In this document: one piece after another, positions 38,101 through 52,786 of the stretch | Layout of the letters: each line of letters begins with the position of its first letter | How positions within the stretch are numbered: position 1 is the stretch's first letter | Origin: Onchocerca volvulus | Lineage: Eukaryota; Nematoda; Chromadorea; Rhabditida; Onchocercidae | Assembly: GCA_000499405.2 (NCBI GenBank) | Contig: HG738138.1 | Coordinates: forward strand, 5,640,888 to 5,704,887 | Length of the DNA stretch: 64,000 nt | Direction: 5' to 3' | Program-made: the position numbers and the translations under genes | Notes under the pieces: generated by a model | Databases searched by the model: none | The model's input: only the letters and a program-made list of their open reading frames with translations | Told to the model about the DNA's origin: nothing

Positions 38101-41100
38101 TAACTTGTCATCTCAATGAACTATTACACAAAAATGACCTTTACAAAGATGGACTAATCTTTGAACATCCAAAAATAAAAAGAATTATTCATCGATCGAT
38201 TCTTTGTGGAATTCTAAATGTATATGTTGTAAATAATCGTTATTTTCTCCGAATTTACTGTTATCAGAGTCACTGCTTTGATGAATTAAATCTGCTCATT
38301 AAAATGATTGAATATATATATATATATATGATGTGTTGCTGAGCCAAGTTCAATATTCTCTTGGACTAAACACTACCAGACTTTTCTTTCGTTCACAGAT
38401 AATCCCAGTCACATAGAAAAGATCTTTTTAGGATAGAGAAATTGGAAAAGGAAAAGGATAACATGTATATCAGATCGATTATCTTGAAATTAAATATATC
38501 AACTAATCATCTATCTTATTTGAATCACATTGTCTTCTCATACAATTATCCGCTCTTTCAACATCATGAACCTTGCTATTTTATTTGCCTAACCATAGAA
38601 AGGAAAGAAAAGGCATATGTTGCCATTTTTGATGTTTTTTTTTTTTTTTTTTCATTCACATTAATCAATTCTATTTTCAACAATTCAAATTTTATAATTC
38701 AAATATGCAGACAGAATTATTTCTAATTGAGACTCATAAAATAGTGTCAATTTATAAGAAATTGCTGAATTTATTCATTCATCAGCGTTTTCGATTAGAA
38801 CGACTTATTTTACAGTAACACGGCAATCATTCCATGTTTTACTGCACACTGATGTAAGTTTCAAGCAGTAGAATGAAGAATTTCTTCATTTCACACCGAT
38901 AGATAAGACATTTATTGTACTCATAACAAAAGTAAAATTTTTGAAAAAATTTAGCATCAAAAATTTGTAGATCTATAACGTCGATAGAATAAATTAGGTT
39001 TGGAATTTCAAGGTTTTTGAAAAAAAGAACCAGAGATGGTATTATTTAAATTTATATATGTATATATACTGACCAAAAACCAGGAAAAAAACATATTTAA
39101 GTAAAATGATCAGAAACTTCCAACAAGATTGAGGGCAATGAACATTTACAATCCGATACACTTTCATAATTCCACTAACGGACTTTTCCCCTAACATAAA
39201 TCTTTTATTTTCGCAGAATACTGCAAAATTTAAATTGAAGAAAAAAGAAAAATGAGAGGAGAAAGAGAAGTTTTTTTTCAGCAATAATTTCCTTTTATAA
39301 ATTGATAAAAACTTTTTTGTCAAATGAGCCTTTCAGTAAAATTTATTTAAGAAAATCTAACTGCCGAATAATTACGATTATTTTAAAACTGATTCGAAAA
39401 AGTACTTATTGTCTTTGTGGATAATGCCCATTTTGATTATGATTATTATACAAAACCAGATCACATAAATTATTTTAAAGTCAGTTAAATCAAATTTTAA
39501 ATAATATCTTCCCAGTTTTCATTCTCACAATTGCAAAATGAAAATTAATTATTCAGATTAATTTTATACCAAATTTTCAACAAATGCAGGATATTTGATG
39601 ATGTTACAAGTGAATTTATTATAGAAAATGATCATTCATGAAAACCTTTCAGCGGAACATGTTTGTCATACTATGATGGTTTGATGGTATTTCTCTAATC
39701 AAATGGGAATGAAAATTATTATTTTCACATAAAATATCTATATTTATTTGCAGATGTGTTTATATTGATTTTAATAAACAACTTTATGAATCACTTCACA
39801 CATAATATCTCTTATATTTTATAACACTTTTTTTATATCTTTAAAAAGTTGACAACTTTTGTGAGAAGTTGGAATTTCCAATTACAATGCAAATGGCCTC
39901 AATTTTAGATAATCTTTTGGTTAATAAAATCGATTGACATCAAATGACAAATTTGGAATCATAAATGTCGAAAAGTTTTTCCTCTCAGATATGAAAAGAT
40001 GCATTGCCCATAAAAATTCAACGTAACTGATGTTTTTTCAAACCCTGCAATTGCAGTTATGTCCCTGCTACAACTTACTCTTCTGGAATACGTTTTAAGC
40101 CAGAAAATGATAGTAATTTAATCAATCTTCCTCATTCGACAATGATATGATAATCATTTCATTGATAATGATGCAGTGTTAAGGATGTTTAGTCTCATTC
40201 CATATTATCTCTTTTTTTTACTCGAAACGACAAGCTAAAACATCTAACAAAAGAGTTGCCACTGGAAAAAAAAGTGGAACTCAGAAAAGTTAATCATTTT
40301 AAATCAGTAGATATGAAATATTGGCAGGATTATTTTTGGTATTGCATTTTCCGTATTTTGTTTAAAGAATTTCTAACTGTTACTTATAAAGCAACTAGTC
40401 CGACTATAACGGATAAGTAATGATGCTTCCCAGCCGACATAACGGTTCTGCTCGAGAAAAAAGGTCTAACATAGACAACATCAATTTTGAAATGATAATC
40501 TTTCCAGTTTTTTTTCTCTTCTTTTTCTTTTTGGCAAAGCAAAAATATTGATAAAGAGGCGTGCATTGCAATAAAAAAAAAAAGAAAAAAAAAGAATTGG
40601 CAAAATTTTTACCTTCGAAAAAATGACTTTCTTGAAAAAAACCCATAGTATTGTATTTTTTTAACTCTCTTGTTCATTTTCTCCTATCTAAAAGCGAATG
40701 ATTGGGGTCGAATTTCAAAAGCTGAAGCTCAATATTTCTTTAAGATCTGATCGAATTCATAAAACTGTGGTATATCACCGATCAGCCTTTTTCGACCGAA
40801 ATGAGACATTAGCGCCTATTGCTTCCAATTATAAAATATGATAAGTCATAGTTCCTTACTTATTTTATTTAATTCGACCATTTATCCATGTCTATTATTC
40901 ATGCAAATTAAATTGATCTGAATCTGGTTTAGTCCAGAAAAGAAGACAAAACGAAGTTAATATTTATTGGATCGATAGTTTTAATTAAAGAGTTAAGGAA
41001 AATGCAAGAAAAAGAAATTTATGACACACTGATTACTATTTCTACCAATATTTTACAAATTCTGAACAGATAAAAAAATCAATTAAATAGTAACGACATT

Positions 41101-44100
41101 AATAAAAAAGTAAATAGGATTTGAATGGTTGTCCCAACCAAGGAAAAGAAAAAGGAGAAAATAAAATAAATGAGTAATTAAAGCTTCAAAATTATGGAAA
41201 GAAAATTCACTTGCTAAAAATTTTAAAATACTTCGCAATAAAAATTCGTTAAACAAAAAATAGCAACATAGAAGCTAAGACAAAATAATTGAAAATTTTT
41301 ATAGCTTAAAGGAAAAAAAATTAAGACGAAGTTTTTTTTTTTCTTGATTCATACCACATGAAATTCTTTTAAACTACATGAATTATTACTGTATTAGTAA
41401 AATGAAGAAAAGGTGATAGGTGGTATATCATCTTAGCTGTTATTTATAGTTCGTTTGTCGATTCATATATTTATCAAAATTCAGTCAGTTCAATTCAATT
41501 TAAATCCCTTTATTACAGCAAAATTCAGGCTTAAAACTTCGGATGAAAGTGAAATTCATCAGCCATGATGATCTATTGTTGAATAGGGAAAATATCCTTA
41601 AGTGATTTTTATAAATTAGTTCCTGTAAATTGACAATTACAAAAAAAAAAAAAAAAAAAAAGGTAGTAATTATAAGTAATTAGATTAAATAATAGCGATG
41701 ATTGGAAGAGAAGAGAAAAAAATCAATAATGCAACAAATAATATAATAACAATGAATAATAAATAAGAGATATTGATATGATATGATAAAATATGACATG
41801 ACATGATATATAATATGATATATGTATTACATTGAATTTAAACCACTATCTCATGTTTCAAACATTTAAACCACTAAAATTATCAATTTCACTTATTAAT
41901 CTGATAAATTGTCTTCTTATGGTATAGTTAAATCATCTGCTGAATAATTTTTAATTGCTGTTGTGAATATGACCGAAAAAAAAATTTCCCAAAGCTAATT
42001 TAAATTTTTAAACTACATATTCTTATAGTAGAGCTTCAAAAGTAGCACCTGTCGAGACATTTCGTTATGAAAAAATCGTAGAATCGTGCAAACAGCAATT
42101 TTTTTCTTTTTTTAAAAAAATTATTATGAAAAGGAAAAAAGAGAAAGATATTATTTTCTTTGTGTTTTTTTACTTTGATACAATTGATAATTAAGAAAGT
42201 TGAATGAGTGAATACAGTAAGAGAGAATTCGGATGATGAGATTGAAGAAGTAAATCAAGCATACTTTCATTTAGCCGAAAAAGAAAAAGAACGCTCAAAA
42301 ATGAGTGAAGGAATTTTGAAAAATGAAACAAGTGGAGTAGTTGGAATATTAAAATTGAAAAATATCAAATCAAGCAAGAAAAGCCTATGTCTCATTTCGG
42401 CATGGATGAAAAGTGAAAAGAATGGAAGGGGGTGGACAAGTGAACGAGAAATGACATATTGTCAGTCTTCAGCCTAATCCTGGCTCATTGGCTCTAGTCT
42501 GGATTCCATTCATCTAGAAGCTTCTATCCTTTCAATCTTCACACTACCGTTCCTTCTTCACAACAATGAATTCAGAAAAAAAAACGAAAAAAACTAAGAA
42601 AAATGAAATCGGCGGCGACTTGACAGCTAGTAAAGGAGAAATTGTTCTCTGTGCTTAATGCTCGTTACTGCTTGTCCCTCTGTATATGTGTGTGTGTATG
42701 TGTATGTGTATGTATGTGTGTATGTGTATGTGTGTATGTGATGTATGTTGTGTACGTCAGGATTCGTCTCCGTATAGTTAAATTGTCTGTCTGCAAATGT
42801 TTGTGCAAAAGTGATGGTCACGCAGACCAGCAGGTTGCTTGCAATTGCTAGTCAACTTTTTTGCTTCACACAATGGCTGATTGTATAATAAGTTTAGATA
42901 GCACAATTTCCGAGAGAAAAATGAGCAGTAAGTGTAGAATAATGGAGGATGTTGGTCATTGTTACCAGTTATGTAAGAATTAGAATTTTAAATACTTGCG
43001 GTCATCTCTGTCAATGAATTACAGGTAAAGAAATAAACGTATATTGATTGCTGAAAAGGTCAAGTTCTGAACCATGAAATTATCTGCTTCCTTATGATAA
43101 GCGATCACTGACATTTTATATCAAGTTAGTTCTCGTTATATTATTTTTAAATCTTGTTTAAAAAAATGTAAATCAATAAACTAGCGGCTTTTGAGAAAAG
43201 CTCGTAAAATAAGACGATGAGACTAAGTGGTATGATACGGTGGATGATCGCTTATTAATAAAATGATGATAAGAAGTTTAGATTTCAATAAGATATAAAT
43301 AAAAACTGAAATATTGAAATAATATCTAGCTGCTAATGGTGAAATTAGAATGTCATTTTGAAAAGAAATGTAAAATGTATATATTATGATCAAAGTAATG
43401 GAACGAAGAAAAATAAGAAATATGTTCACCAGGGTAAGTTTTGCTATCAGAAAGGCAAGTTTCTTACAAATGACAAACTTATTCGATCTTGGAATGAAAT
43501 TATCCATATATGGCCAAGGTATGCTACATTGAGAGGCTGTGATATCATTTGTGGAATTACATTTTCCAAGTTTAATCTCATTGGCATTCATCAAACTCTT
43601 TATTCTGTTTAATCCGTTTGAACTTATCTGGCAAGTTTTGATCGTTTTCCAATATTTTTTTTTCTCTAAAGCTAGTTTCTTTATAATTCGTATATAGTTG
43701 AATTTTTTTTTGCAAGTGAATAAATGGGACACATTTAAATTAACATAATGTTTCAAGCCGAAAAGAAAAAGATTGATAGCTAAGATAAAATATAGCAGGT
43801 GGTAAAATTTACAATCGTCAAGAAATATGTTTTGTTTTAACAGTTGTATTTTTATAACGACTACATTTTTCCCTTTCAATCTTCTTTCGTCCATCTAATA
43901 AAAGGTGCCGCAAATGTCGCTTCCGATACTTTTCATTTAATAATAATGTAAATTTAATGTGATTTCACTCACTAAACAAGGACATTCAGTGAAGCGGTGG
44001 GAGCAGATATGATATTGAAACAAACAGACCGGCAATAAGAATCGTAAATTTACAAAAACTTTCTGTTTATTATTCTCAACTAAATTTTCTTTTTTTCTGA

Positions 44101-47100
44101 ACTCTGCGACACTTCATTTTAAACTAGATCTTTGCCATTCCCACTTCAGAGCATCCTTCGTATCTACCTTGAAAACTTTCGAATTTTCATCTATCTAATG
44201 TTTGTAAATTCTATGTGATTTCTTTTCTTTTTTTTTTTTTTTTTTTTTTTGTTTTGATTCTAAAGTTCGGGCAAACAAATAATACAAGAAGAAATGTATT
44301 TGTTTGCTTTGGATACCATTCACTATGCGTTTCATGAAGAATCATAATGTACAATTTACATCATTACGGCATAACATGAAAATTTAAACATCATTTTTGA
44401 CAACTTGATATGAGACTTTTTGACTTTGAAAACTTGCATGATATCTTTTCTTGTCATAAACTAAACAAATTGACAGAACTTTCATGAAAGTTTACTTTTA
44501 AAACCATGCCAAATTCAAATTTTTAAATTTGAAAACAGTTGAAATTTGATGTACTTCAGTGAACTTATTATTGTTACTATGGTCCAATAATCGTGCTGTT
44601 GATTTTAAGATAAATGGGAGAAAAAGCAACAATAACATACAACAACAAACGCAGATTTTGTTGTTAAAGCAAATAACAACAATTCAGCATGTAGTCAAGA
44701 TGTGCATGAACTTGTAAATTCGTCTGCTAATAGGCCGACAAATGTGATAGTATGTGATAAGAAGAAAATGAGATTATATATTTTTGAAACTGTGCTTCCA
44801 AACAGATCAGAGCACTCACACATCTTTACAATATAACACAAAAAAATGGTGATCTATAAAAGTGTAGATATTTTCCCGATGTAGATTTATAAATTAAATT
44901 TGCCGATGAAATTAAAATAAATGCTCAAACAATAAGGAAAAAAAGTTCGAACGTTTACAAAGATTGTTTTTACTAATTACTGGATGAACTGCAAATAGTT
45001 TCACAATGAAAAGGTAGACATTAACGTCGAATGGTGCATTTTCTTGCCAGAAAATTGTATGAAGCGGAAACTTTTTCAAGTTCAAATTTTTTTAAAACAA
45101 TGAAAAGAGGAAAAAAAAGACCATTTTTTTTTTTTTTGCTTAATGGCAACTGAAAAGTAAATAAATGCAAAATTTGAAAAATTAGGAGCAACTTTCTGAA
45201 CAATCAACCATTTTGCCACCTGCTCATAAATGAATGGCATCGCAAAATTTTCTCGAGAATCTTTCTATGTGTGGTTATGCTTATTAAACTCCATAATGAC
45301 GATCTAAAACTTCTTTTCCTGCTTCGCTCCGTCTTAGTCTTGCAGAAATAACTCGAGAATAATATAAATTGCAATCTACTTTAAATTATTAAAAGCTTAC
45401 ATAAACTTCTCTAACGTACTAATTTCTTACATTTTGTCGAGTTCATACCCTGCAAAATCTGTAGCTTATCAAATTTGAATTGTAAATTCTTCACTATTAA
45501 AAACACACAGATTGAATTTTTACTTGTTAATATCTTCGTTAGAGTCATGAAAACCGAATTTGCAATCATTTTAAGCGAAAGCGTCGCGTGTTTGCCAGAA
45601 ATATCTAAATTTAACGTGATCTTATCAGTCAGCTCAATCCAATCAATTGCTGTAAAATGTTTTAGAAACCCATCAGTCATAAAGAAAATATTAATTCAGA
45701 GGAAAAAGAGCCGTGCAGGGGTAACGCATTTCGCAGTGAGAGCTACCAATACATCCGCTTTCGTTTTAAATATGATAACTTCAAGTTTTATTTTCTAAAA
45801 AACTAAAGATTTCAAGAAAAATACACAATCATTGGGTACATGCCTAGAAATCAAACTGAATATGCTATGCTAATTTCGAGCATCTTTGTATTATACAACG
45901 GAAGTATTTATTATACCAAATGTGAAGAATTTATAGAAAAACTTCCTTTTTTTCCAACAAATAAACTTTTTAATCTCGTAATATCGTATCTGATAATATC
46001 AGGAGTCTACTTTCGTAGTATGATCTTATAAAACCAAATCGAGATATTTTTCTCAATTAAATTCTTCCATGGATAAAAGGTTTTCCACAATACTTCCTTT
46101 TTCTTCAAAAAAAGAAAGAAAGAAAGAAAAATTGTTTTTTTATTTTCGATTTTTTAGTTTCTATAAATTCACACTAATCAGTGACAGCTGGTACATTTTC
46201 CGGTGCATTTTCCGATACATTACAACATCATTAACCATAGTGATTAGGGCAACACTTAATTCTTTTATCACAGTTGTTTGTTATTTCGAAAAAAGCAAAA
46301 TGTTTATTTAAAAAACTTCAATTTTATGTAAAAAAGTGAATATCGGAAATCAGAATCATTCGGAAATTTAGTGACACCAGCGACTCAATTAATTTGCATC
46401 AGATACATCAGATTATCAGCTCCCCATAAAAGCTGTATTCAAATATTTATTTCAATCCATCCCCTCCTCTGGCGACGAAATTGCATCGCTTACCGTTGCC
46501 GCCTTCAACTTTTTGAATATTTTTACCGCAATCGACAGAATTCGAAATTCGAAAAATATTGTCTTTCACTCTCTGTCAATCCTTTGAAAAGAAATACGAT
46601 AGGAAAATTCATCAACAAATCTCACTTCCCCCCTCTTTTCTCTTTCTCATATAAAACAGATTTTTAAAAGATTCAGAGATAACAGAACGCTGCCTTGTCA
46701 AGATTTTATCAAATTAGAGAAGTTAAACTTAAAACAATGAATAAATTTATAATAATCCTTATGTTTCAATTTAAAATGCGCAATTTTCGCGCTCTTGCAT
46801 TCTCAACAGCGTATTTCCAGATAAGATTTAAATTAAAGTCAGTTGTGTCTAGATATTAACTTGATCGAGAAAAAGGAAAAATAGAAATTGGTATAGTAAG
46901 TTCGATGAAGGATGAGGATAATCTTATGAAATTGCTTATAAATTTATCAAAATTTTACGCAAATTTATGGAAAACTAACGCAAGCGAATGATGGCATAGA
47001 ATTGATTAGTGAAACATTGGGAAAGGAAGAAATTGAAAACTATCGTTCAATTTGAAAGTAAGAAATTAAAAAATTCAGTAGTGGAAAAAAAAACGGTACT

Positions 47101-47136
47101 GCAGTACAATTATCGATGCGATTACAAAATATTTCA

Positions 47137-47169
<33 letters not shown>

Positions 47170-47688
47170 CAGGCAACTTGATGCTTTTGTTTATCCTTTT
47201 CCTGCTTTTTCTACTGCAACTTACTAACTGCAATTTCCTTTTTAACAACTTCTTCCGCAGTTTCTCTTTTAGCTATTGATAAAAATGACCAGTTTTATCA
47301 TTTCCTTCAAAGGTCATATTGCGATCACGTTAATCCATGATATGAGAGAAAGAGTGAGAGAATAATAGATAAAAAATAATTGATATCTCTGCTATAATTT
47401 GTCATGCGTAATTGTCATCAAACATGCGCACAGTAGAAAACATAGTATTAATTTCACTACTCAAACATGTTTAAAATTTAGCTGTTTGTAATAATGCAAA
47501 TCATTACTTGTGTTTTCGATAACCACAGCTTCCATCAGCTTGTCAGATAATTGCTAGGACATTGTTTACTAATTTCTACGACTAAGATTAGTACGAGCTT
47601 TCAATGTGTTTGTTTACCTTTGCTAACATTGAAATTCAATCATTGTTTAGTTTGCCAAAACGAATTGTTATGTAATGGATACATTATA
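35149..47688. other. Gene-poor region upstream of gon-1, part 1
   Basis: About 12.5 kb without a supportable gene. It contains A/T homopolymers, an AT run near 38312, an imperfect ATATG repeat (about 41768-41826), a TG/TATG microsatellite (42681-42753) and GAAA repeats (about 46107-46128). Reading frames such as 42208-42477 (acidic/Lys-rich) and 35426-35710 show no family or splice context. A 38-nt segment at 38816-38853 is bounded by strong acceptor and donor sequences on the plus strand but has no partner exons. Confidence 0.5.
42681..42753. repeat. TG/TATG microsatellite
   Basis: Imperfect TGTG/TATG units over about 70 bp. It is similar in unit to the intronic one near 16.6 kb. Confidence 0.9.
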
Positions 47689-47885
47689 TCTATATAAATA
47701 AAACTGTAAGTGTTCGTTGTTCATTTTCATGCAACGTTCCAATTTCTTCACCGATTGATTTGAAATTCTGATACAACGTTGCATTCAAATAGTGCGTGTT
47801 TTTTATAGATAAGGCGCGTGTTTAAGAACTTTCGGAGACTTAAGATTTTGAAAAAAACGAGTATTTACATTTTTATTTATGTAGA
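47689..47885 (-). mobile_element. Fold-back / MITE-like element, copy 2
   Basis: Starts TCTATATAAATAAAA and ends in the near-inverse (ATTTTTATTTATGTAGA), with the family core in the opposite orientation to the 61.8-kb copy. Non-coding, 197 bp. Its right end abuts the 47886-47928 hairpin. Confidence 0.75.
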
Positions 47886-47928
47886 CTAGCTGCACTCGGC
47901 CATGAGAAAAATGGTCGGGTGCAGCTAG
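47886..47928 (-). mobile_element. Helitron-3'-end-like hairpin ending in CTAG
   Basis: 18-bp arms (47886-47903 and 47911-47928) pair with only two mismatches, both compatible with G-U pairing in RNA, around a 7-nt loop. On the minus strand the hairpin ends in CTAG immediately followed by the TC start of element copy 2. A stem ending in CTRR is the usual 3' terminus of Helitrons. Confidence 0.5.
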
Positions 47929-48430
47929 CATATATATATGTATCTTTTCTGAAATGAAACATGAAAATAGAGTTCTTGGACATTTTCGAAATGAAATTTT
48001 ATTTAAAATTAAAATGCATTTTATACATGCAACTCTTTCATGAGCAAAAAACTGAATTTATGCTTTTAGAAGTTTTATATTCGATGTATGTTCACAGTCT
48101 GAGACTATGGTGGCAGATTTCTAATGCTGATGGAAATAATTATTAAAGGAAAAGAAGTTGGAAATTTTTACTTCACCTAGTCTCGAATTTAATTTTTTTC
48201 TAGACTTTATTATCTTTATTTTCTCCTCCATTGGAGTTAACAGCTTTAGTATGGCAAAAAGAACTTCTAACTGAAAATTTTTTTCAACTACATTTCAACT
48301 ACACTTAAGAAAAAATTGATGTTAAAAAACAGAGAAAGACAAAAAATAAGTCTCAACCTTTGATCTTTAATAAGAATTCAGGATGATGGGTATAGTAAAG
48401 GAGTTGAAAGATTATCGCTTCTCAAATCTC

Positions 48431-48477
48431 GAGCTATTCCACATCAAAATTTTGATGATTTTGATGTGGAATAGCTC
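48431..48477. repeat. Perfect inverted repeat, 20-bp arms and 7-nt loop
   Basis: GAGCTATTCCACATCAAAAT (48431-48450) is followed after 7 nt by its exact reverse complement (48458-48477). Flanks do not extend the pairing. It may be a structured RNA, the remnant of a fold-back element, or a recent inverted duplication. Confidence 0.9.
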
Positions 48478-51400
48478 AAGTAACCTGATTACACTAATTT
48501 GACTTTCTGTTGCTAAAAATATCAGCAGATCAAAAAAGAAAAGAAAATTAACAATTCAAAATATCCAAAAAATGTTTAAAGCAGAAGAAATCTTTTAAAA
48601 AAAATATTATTATTGAATAAACTGTTCAGAGCTAAAATTATCGAACAAACAAATAGAAAATGCAATTTTTGAAAAAAGAAAAAATGTATCGACTTAAACC
48701 AAAAATTGTTAGTTTTTTCAAAATTTCTTCTACTATTTTTTATTCTCTGATCAACAAGAAGATTGAAATCCCTCAGTATTACTATTACTTTTTTTCAATT
48801 AATAACTATCAGGGATGAACCGTACGATTTGCTGATAAATGAAGTAATCAAAAGAGAAGATATAAAGACTTATTTCATTTTTCAATGATTTGTGATGTAC
48901 ACACTAGAAAATTTTCATGCTTCAATACACAGATGGCAAGGTTTTTGTAATTATAGAGACAGTGAAACACTTAGTTTACTAAAGACGAAGTAAAACCGTA
49001 TAATTAAGATGACGATTAACAGTGATTGAATGAACTAAGTGATAATAAAAAGGTAAGGGTGAGAAGTTAAATGATGCGAAATAATTTATAAATATATGAT
49101 GAAAGGATGGGGCTAAACGAATTTCGATGTCTTTTCCTATTTTGAACTGAAATGCATGTGAATATAATTCACATTGAAAAATTTTGTCAAAATGATGTCA
49201 CCACAAATTGATGCTTTGTAAGAAAAAAATTAAAACGATGATTTGATTAAAAGCATCGATAACTGTCTGCTTGCTTTTATGCTTTTCCATGTGCTACTAC
49301 ATCCTCCTCTGCCTTCCCATTGCTCCGTCTCGTTTTTTCCTGACTGAATTATTTTGTGATTATACTTAATTTTCTTATTTGTTTAAATATTGATAAACAA
49401 TAATTGATTACTTACAGCACACGCCTCCAATTTCCAATCTACAATATATGATCTCAGACTAGAAACTTCAAGGATATGCACTCCATGAAATATTACTCAA
49501 TAGACGGATTGGTTTCTGCAGCCCAAAAAGCTGAATAATTGGGAAAAAATGCTATCGCAATTTTTCCTGTAGTTGGCAGTAAATTAAAATCTAGAAATGC
49601 TGAGGAAGAATATAATCCGGACAATTTAATTTACAAGGCAATTCATGCTGTAAAACTAAAGATAACCTCAATAATAAGTTAATCAAAAACTGGAATTGGT
49701 GATAAAAAAAAATAATTAAATATTAAATCAATTACTACATTATAAAAATCTATTAACGAAATCTGTAATGCGAATATAGTAAATGAATAATGGTGATGAA
49801 AAATGAGGAAGCTGATCGTGCCTTGTCAATAACAAATAGAAAAGAAAAAAAAGCGTAGATTTCAAATTGTAGATCTTTCATGATTGTAACGAGATTACGA
49901 TGATAAGAAGACAGCTATTACGGGAAAAGTTTGCTAAGAATCAATATTCAAAGACGATGTATTTAAAATTATCTTTTTGCCGATTTATTTTTTCAATTCA
50001 ATTATATTCAACAATGCTTATCAGTTAAACTATCGTAAAATCACAGCAAAAAGGACGAGTCTGTTCACACACCAAGCAGTTCGAATGAGATGACGTTGCT
50101 TCAGTGCGACATTTGACGAAATGGCAGAACATGTATATATTTATTTTATTGTCAGAAAAACTTTAATTACATAGTCTAATTTTGAAGTCATTTCGACTCT
50201 TCCCAAAATCTCAACCTTGGTCACTCTTCATTATTTTTCCTCCCTTCTTATTCCCTGCATCCATCATTTTCTCTTTTTCCCTTTTCCCTGTTTTTTTTTT
50301 TTTTTTTTGATATAATGATTTTATTTGAAATTTAATTTCTTTTCAAGAAAAATTTCGCTCGTTTTCAGGTATATTCAGTTCAAGAGATCAAGTAAAGGGA
50401 AATTTTCGATTTCTAATTCCCATCAAATAAAATGAGTTCACAGATGGAACGAAAATAGAAATTATTAGAAAAATTCAATTATACCGATAGTGTTACGTTA
50501 TGTTTGTTGCATATGAAAAATGTTGGTAGAAACCATTTCAAGAAATGCATTGTAACAATGCTCTGTACATTACAACTTCGTAAATTCGTCTTATTAGGAA
50601 AAAATGAAAAAAAAAAAAGAAGCAAAAATAACTATTTCAACTAAATATCTGAAAGTTGAAATTACTTTAATCTTTAAACTTTGTTAAAAATTTTCAAAAA
50701 TTATTTTAAAAGTTTAATTTGATAAATTAAACATATATAATTGTTCTGGTTAATTCTTATCAAGACGTGACACGCATCCTATCTATACAAGTAAACAGGC
50801 AAGCACGCACATTTAGTAGTAGTGCAGGATGCAAGATGCAAGATGCAGGATGATTTATATAATGGGAAAGACAGATGCGAATTGCACATGGCTAAAAAAA
50901 AATAATAGTACACTTAAGCGTAATTTATATTCAAAAAAAATAAAAAAAAAAGTATTGCGGAGATAAGCAGTAAGTTTTCCTGATAGCAACATTGTTCTCT
51001 GTGATATGTAGGTGTGTGTGCATATGTGATTAATTTGAAATGCTTTCAACACAAAAGTTTAATGATCATGAATTGTAATACTATACAGCCTATGAAAACT
51101 AGTATGATTATGACGTCGATCAAAATCAATTTTGAATAATTTTGCGATTATTTCACGACAAATTATTGTCCCCATCTAATTTTTCATTTTATTATTAATT
51201 TCGTCATCATGTCTGCTTCAATACTAGCTGAATTGTCATTTCATTAGGAGAGAACTGATGCCGAAATACGAAAACTATGTTTTGATAGTATTGATAGAGA
51301 GTGATATGTAATATCAATGTGGAGACGAAAACAAAAAAATAATGTTCTGTCCGTTAGTTAAGATTAGACGGGTCGAATTCCCAAGACATCTAAATAGTAT

Positions 51401-52310
51401 GTAAATCAATAGGACAAATAAATAAATGATTTGAATAATCTTATGCTATTATCACATTTTGTTTTACCTGTACAATTTTTTCTTTCTTCTTTTTTTTTTT
51501 TTTTTTTTACTTGATATGATGATATCGAATGAAAATGATATTCAATGCAAAAAAGTTTTGGATATATGAAGAAATTAGTTGCACATATATACATATAACA
51601 TTAAGAAATCATCGGAGAATACGTATCATATATCGTTAGCAACTTTTTGTTTAGATAAATTGATCTGAATCATACGACGCTTTCAAAATACCAACTCAAG
51701 GACGCGTGTAAGACAAAATACGATCATTCTATTTTTGGTCATTCTTTAGTTTTCCAATCTAGAAATGTATAATTTTGATTACTTAAAAGATTTACTTTAC
51801 TTTACGAATTTTGCAATTAATAACGCCATTTCTCTGCCTTTCTTATCATCTTTAACAAAGCTTCTACAATCAGAAAAAAGAACGAAATAACAAGGGCTGA
51901 ACAATTCTAATTTAACAACTGAGAAGCGTTAACAGCATTCCAATTTATCAATTTATCAGCATCGATATAAATAACATCACAAACTATATATACCAAATGA
52001 TTTAACTTACATATACTACATGCTTAAATTAAAAGTAAAAGGATAATATCATGCTTCAGCCAAGAAAGCTAAATTATTAAATTCACTAATGAAGAAATAA
52101 TCAAGGAGAAGAATTAGGAGTTATCAGCTTTGATAATATTTTGCGACAAAAGACACTACCTGTCAAGGAGAATGCAATGAGATTGATTGTTGCTGGAGAC
52201 TATATTAAAGTCCAACCCGATCGTAGGATATACAAATTAGTTGATAAACATACACATACAAACAAGTGCACGACACACCCACATAAAAATATGTTGTAGA
52301 ATTTTACTCA

Positions 52311-52351
52311 TAAACACACACATACACACACAAACACACACACACACACAC
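52311..52351. repeat. CA-rich microsatellite
   Basis: ACACAC units with a few interruptions, about 40 bp. Confidence 0.85.
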
Positions 52352-52786
52352 TTTGTAAATTAATTTGTCATTTCACTATTCGAACTTTTTCATCCACTAA
52401 TTCAGTAAAACATTTGTTCAAGTTGTTTACTGTATCTAGCAATTAGACAGTACGGAAATGAGAATCAATACATGATCAAGGATTTCTAGTAGTTATACAT
52501 ATTGGTAATTACAATTAAGAGGGCTAGATTTCATTTGTATTATAATTTATACAAAATGATTAATTGTCAATTTTTTTTTTTTGGAAATGGTGAAACCTTA
52601 AAAGTAATATACCTGCCAAAGAAGTGCAAGTTGATTGTTTATCATTATAAATAGTAAATGTTTTCTTCTTCCGTCAAATTATACATTTACTGTCTCAATT
52701 TTTTTTCTTTTTTTTTTTTTTGTTCAGAAAACCAAATAGTATAAAGCAAGCATTCAGGGAGATACACCTTGGAGTAGAGTGAAAAG

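Larger units (their letters stand above)
47929..52727. other. Gene-poor region upstream of gon-1, part 2
   Basis: AT-rich. It holds the perfect hairpin at 48431-48477, four 7-bp ATGCARG units near 50823-50850, and a CA-rich microsatellite (about 52311-52351). No exon I can support. Confidence 0.5.

Noticed and set aside
42208..42477. 89-codon acidic/Lys-rich plus-strand frame
   Set aside because: Begins at a non-ATG codon, no family, and no convincing splice partners; left as unassigned.
43223..43894. 223-codon minus-strand frame
   Set aside because: Ile/Leu/Lys/Asn-dominated, typical of AT-rich non-coding DNA; no recognisable domain or splice structure.
52321..52351. Possible CRISPR-like or satellite array
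   Set aside because: It is a simple CA microsatellite without unique spacers.
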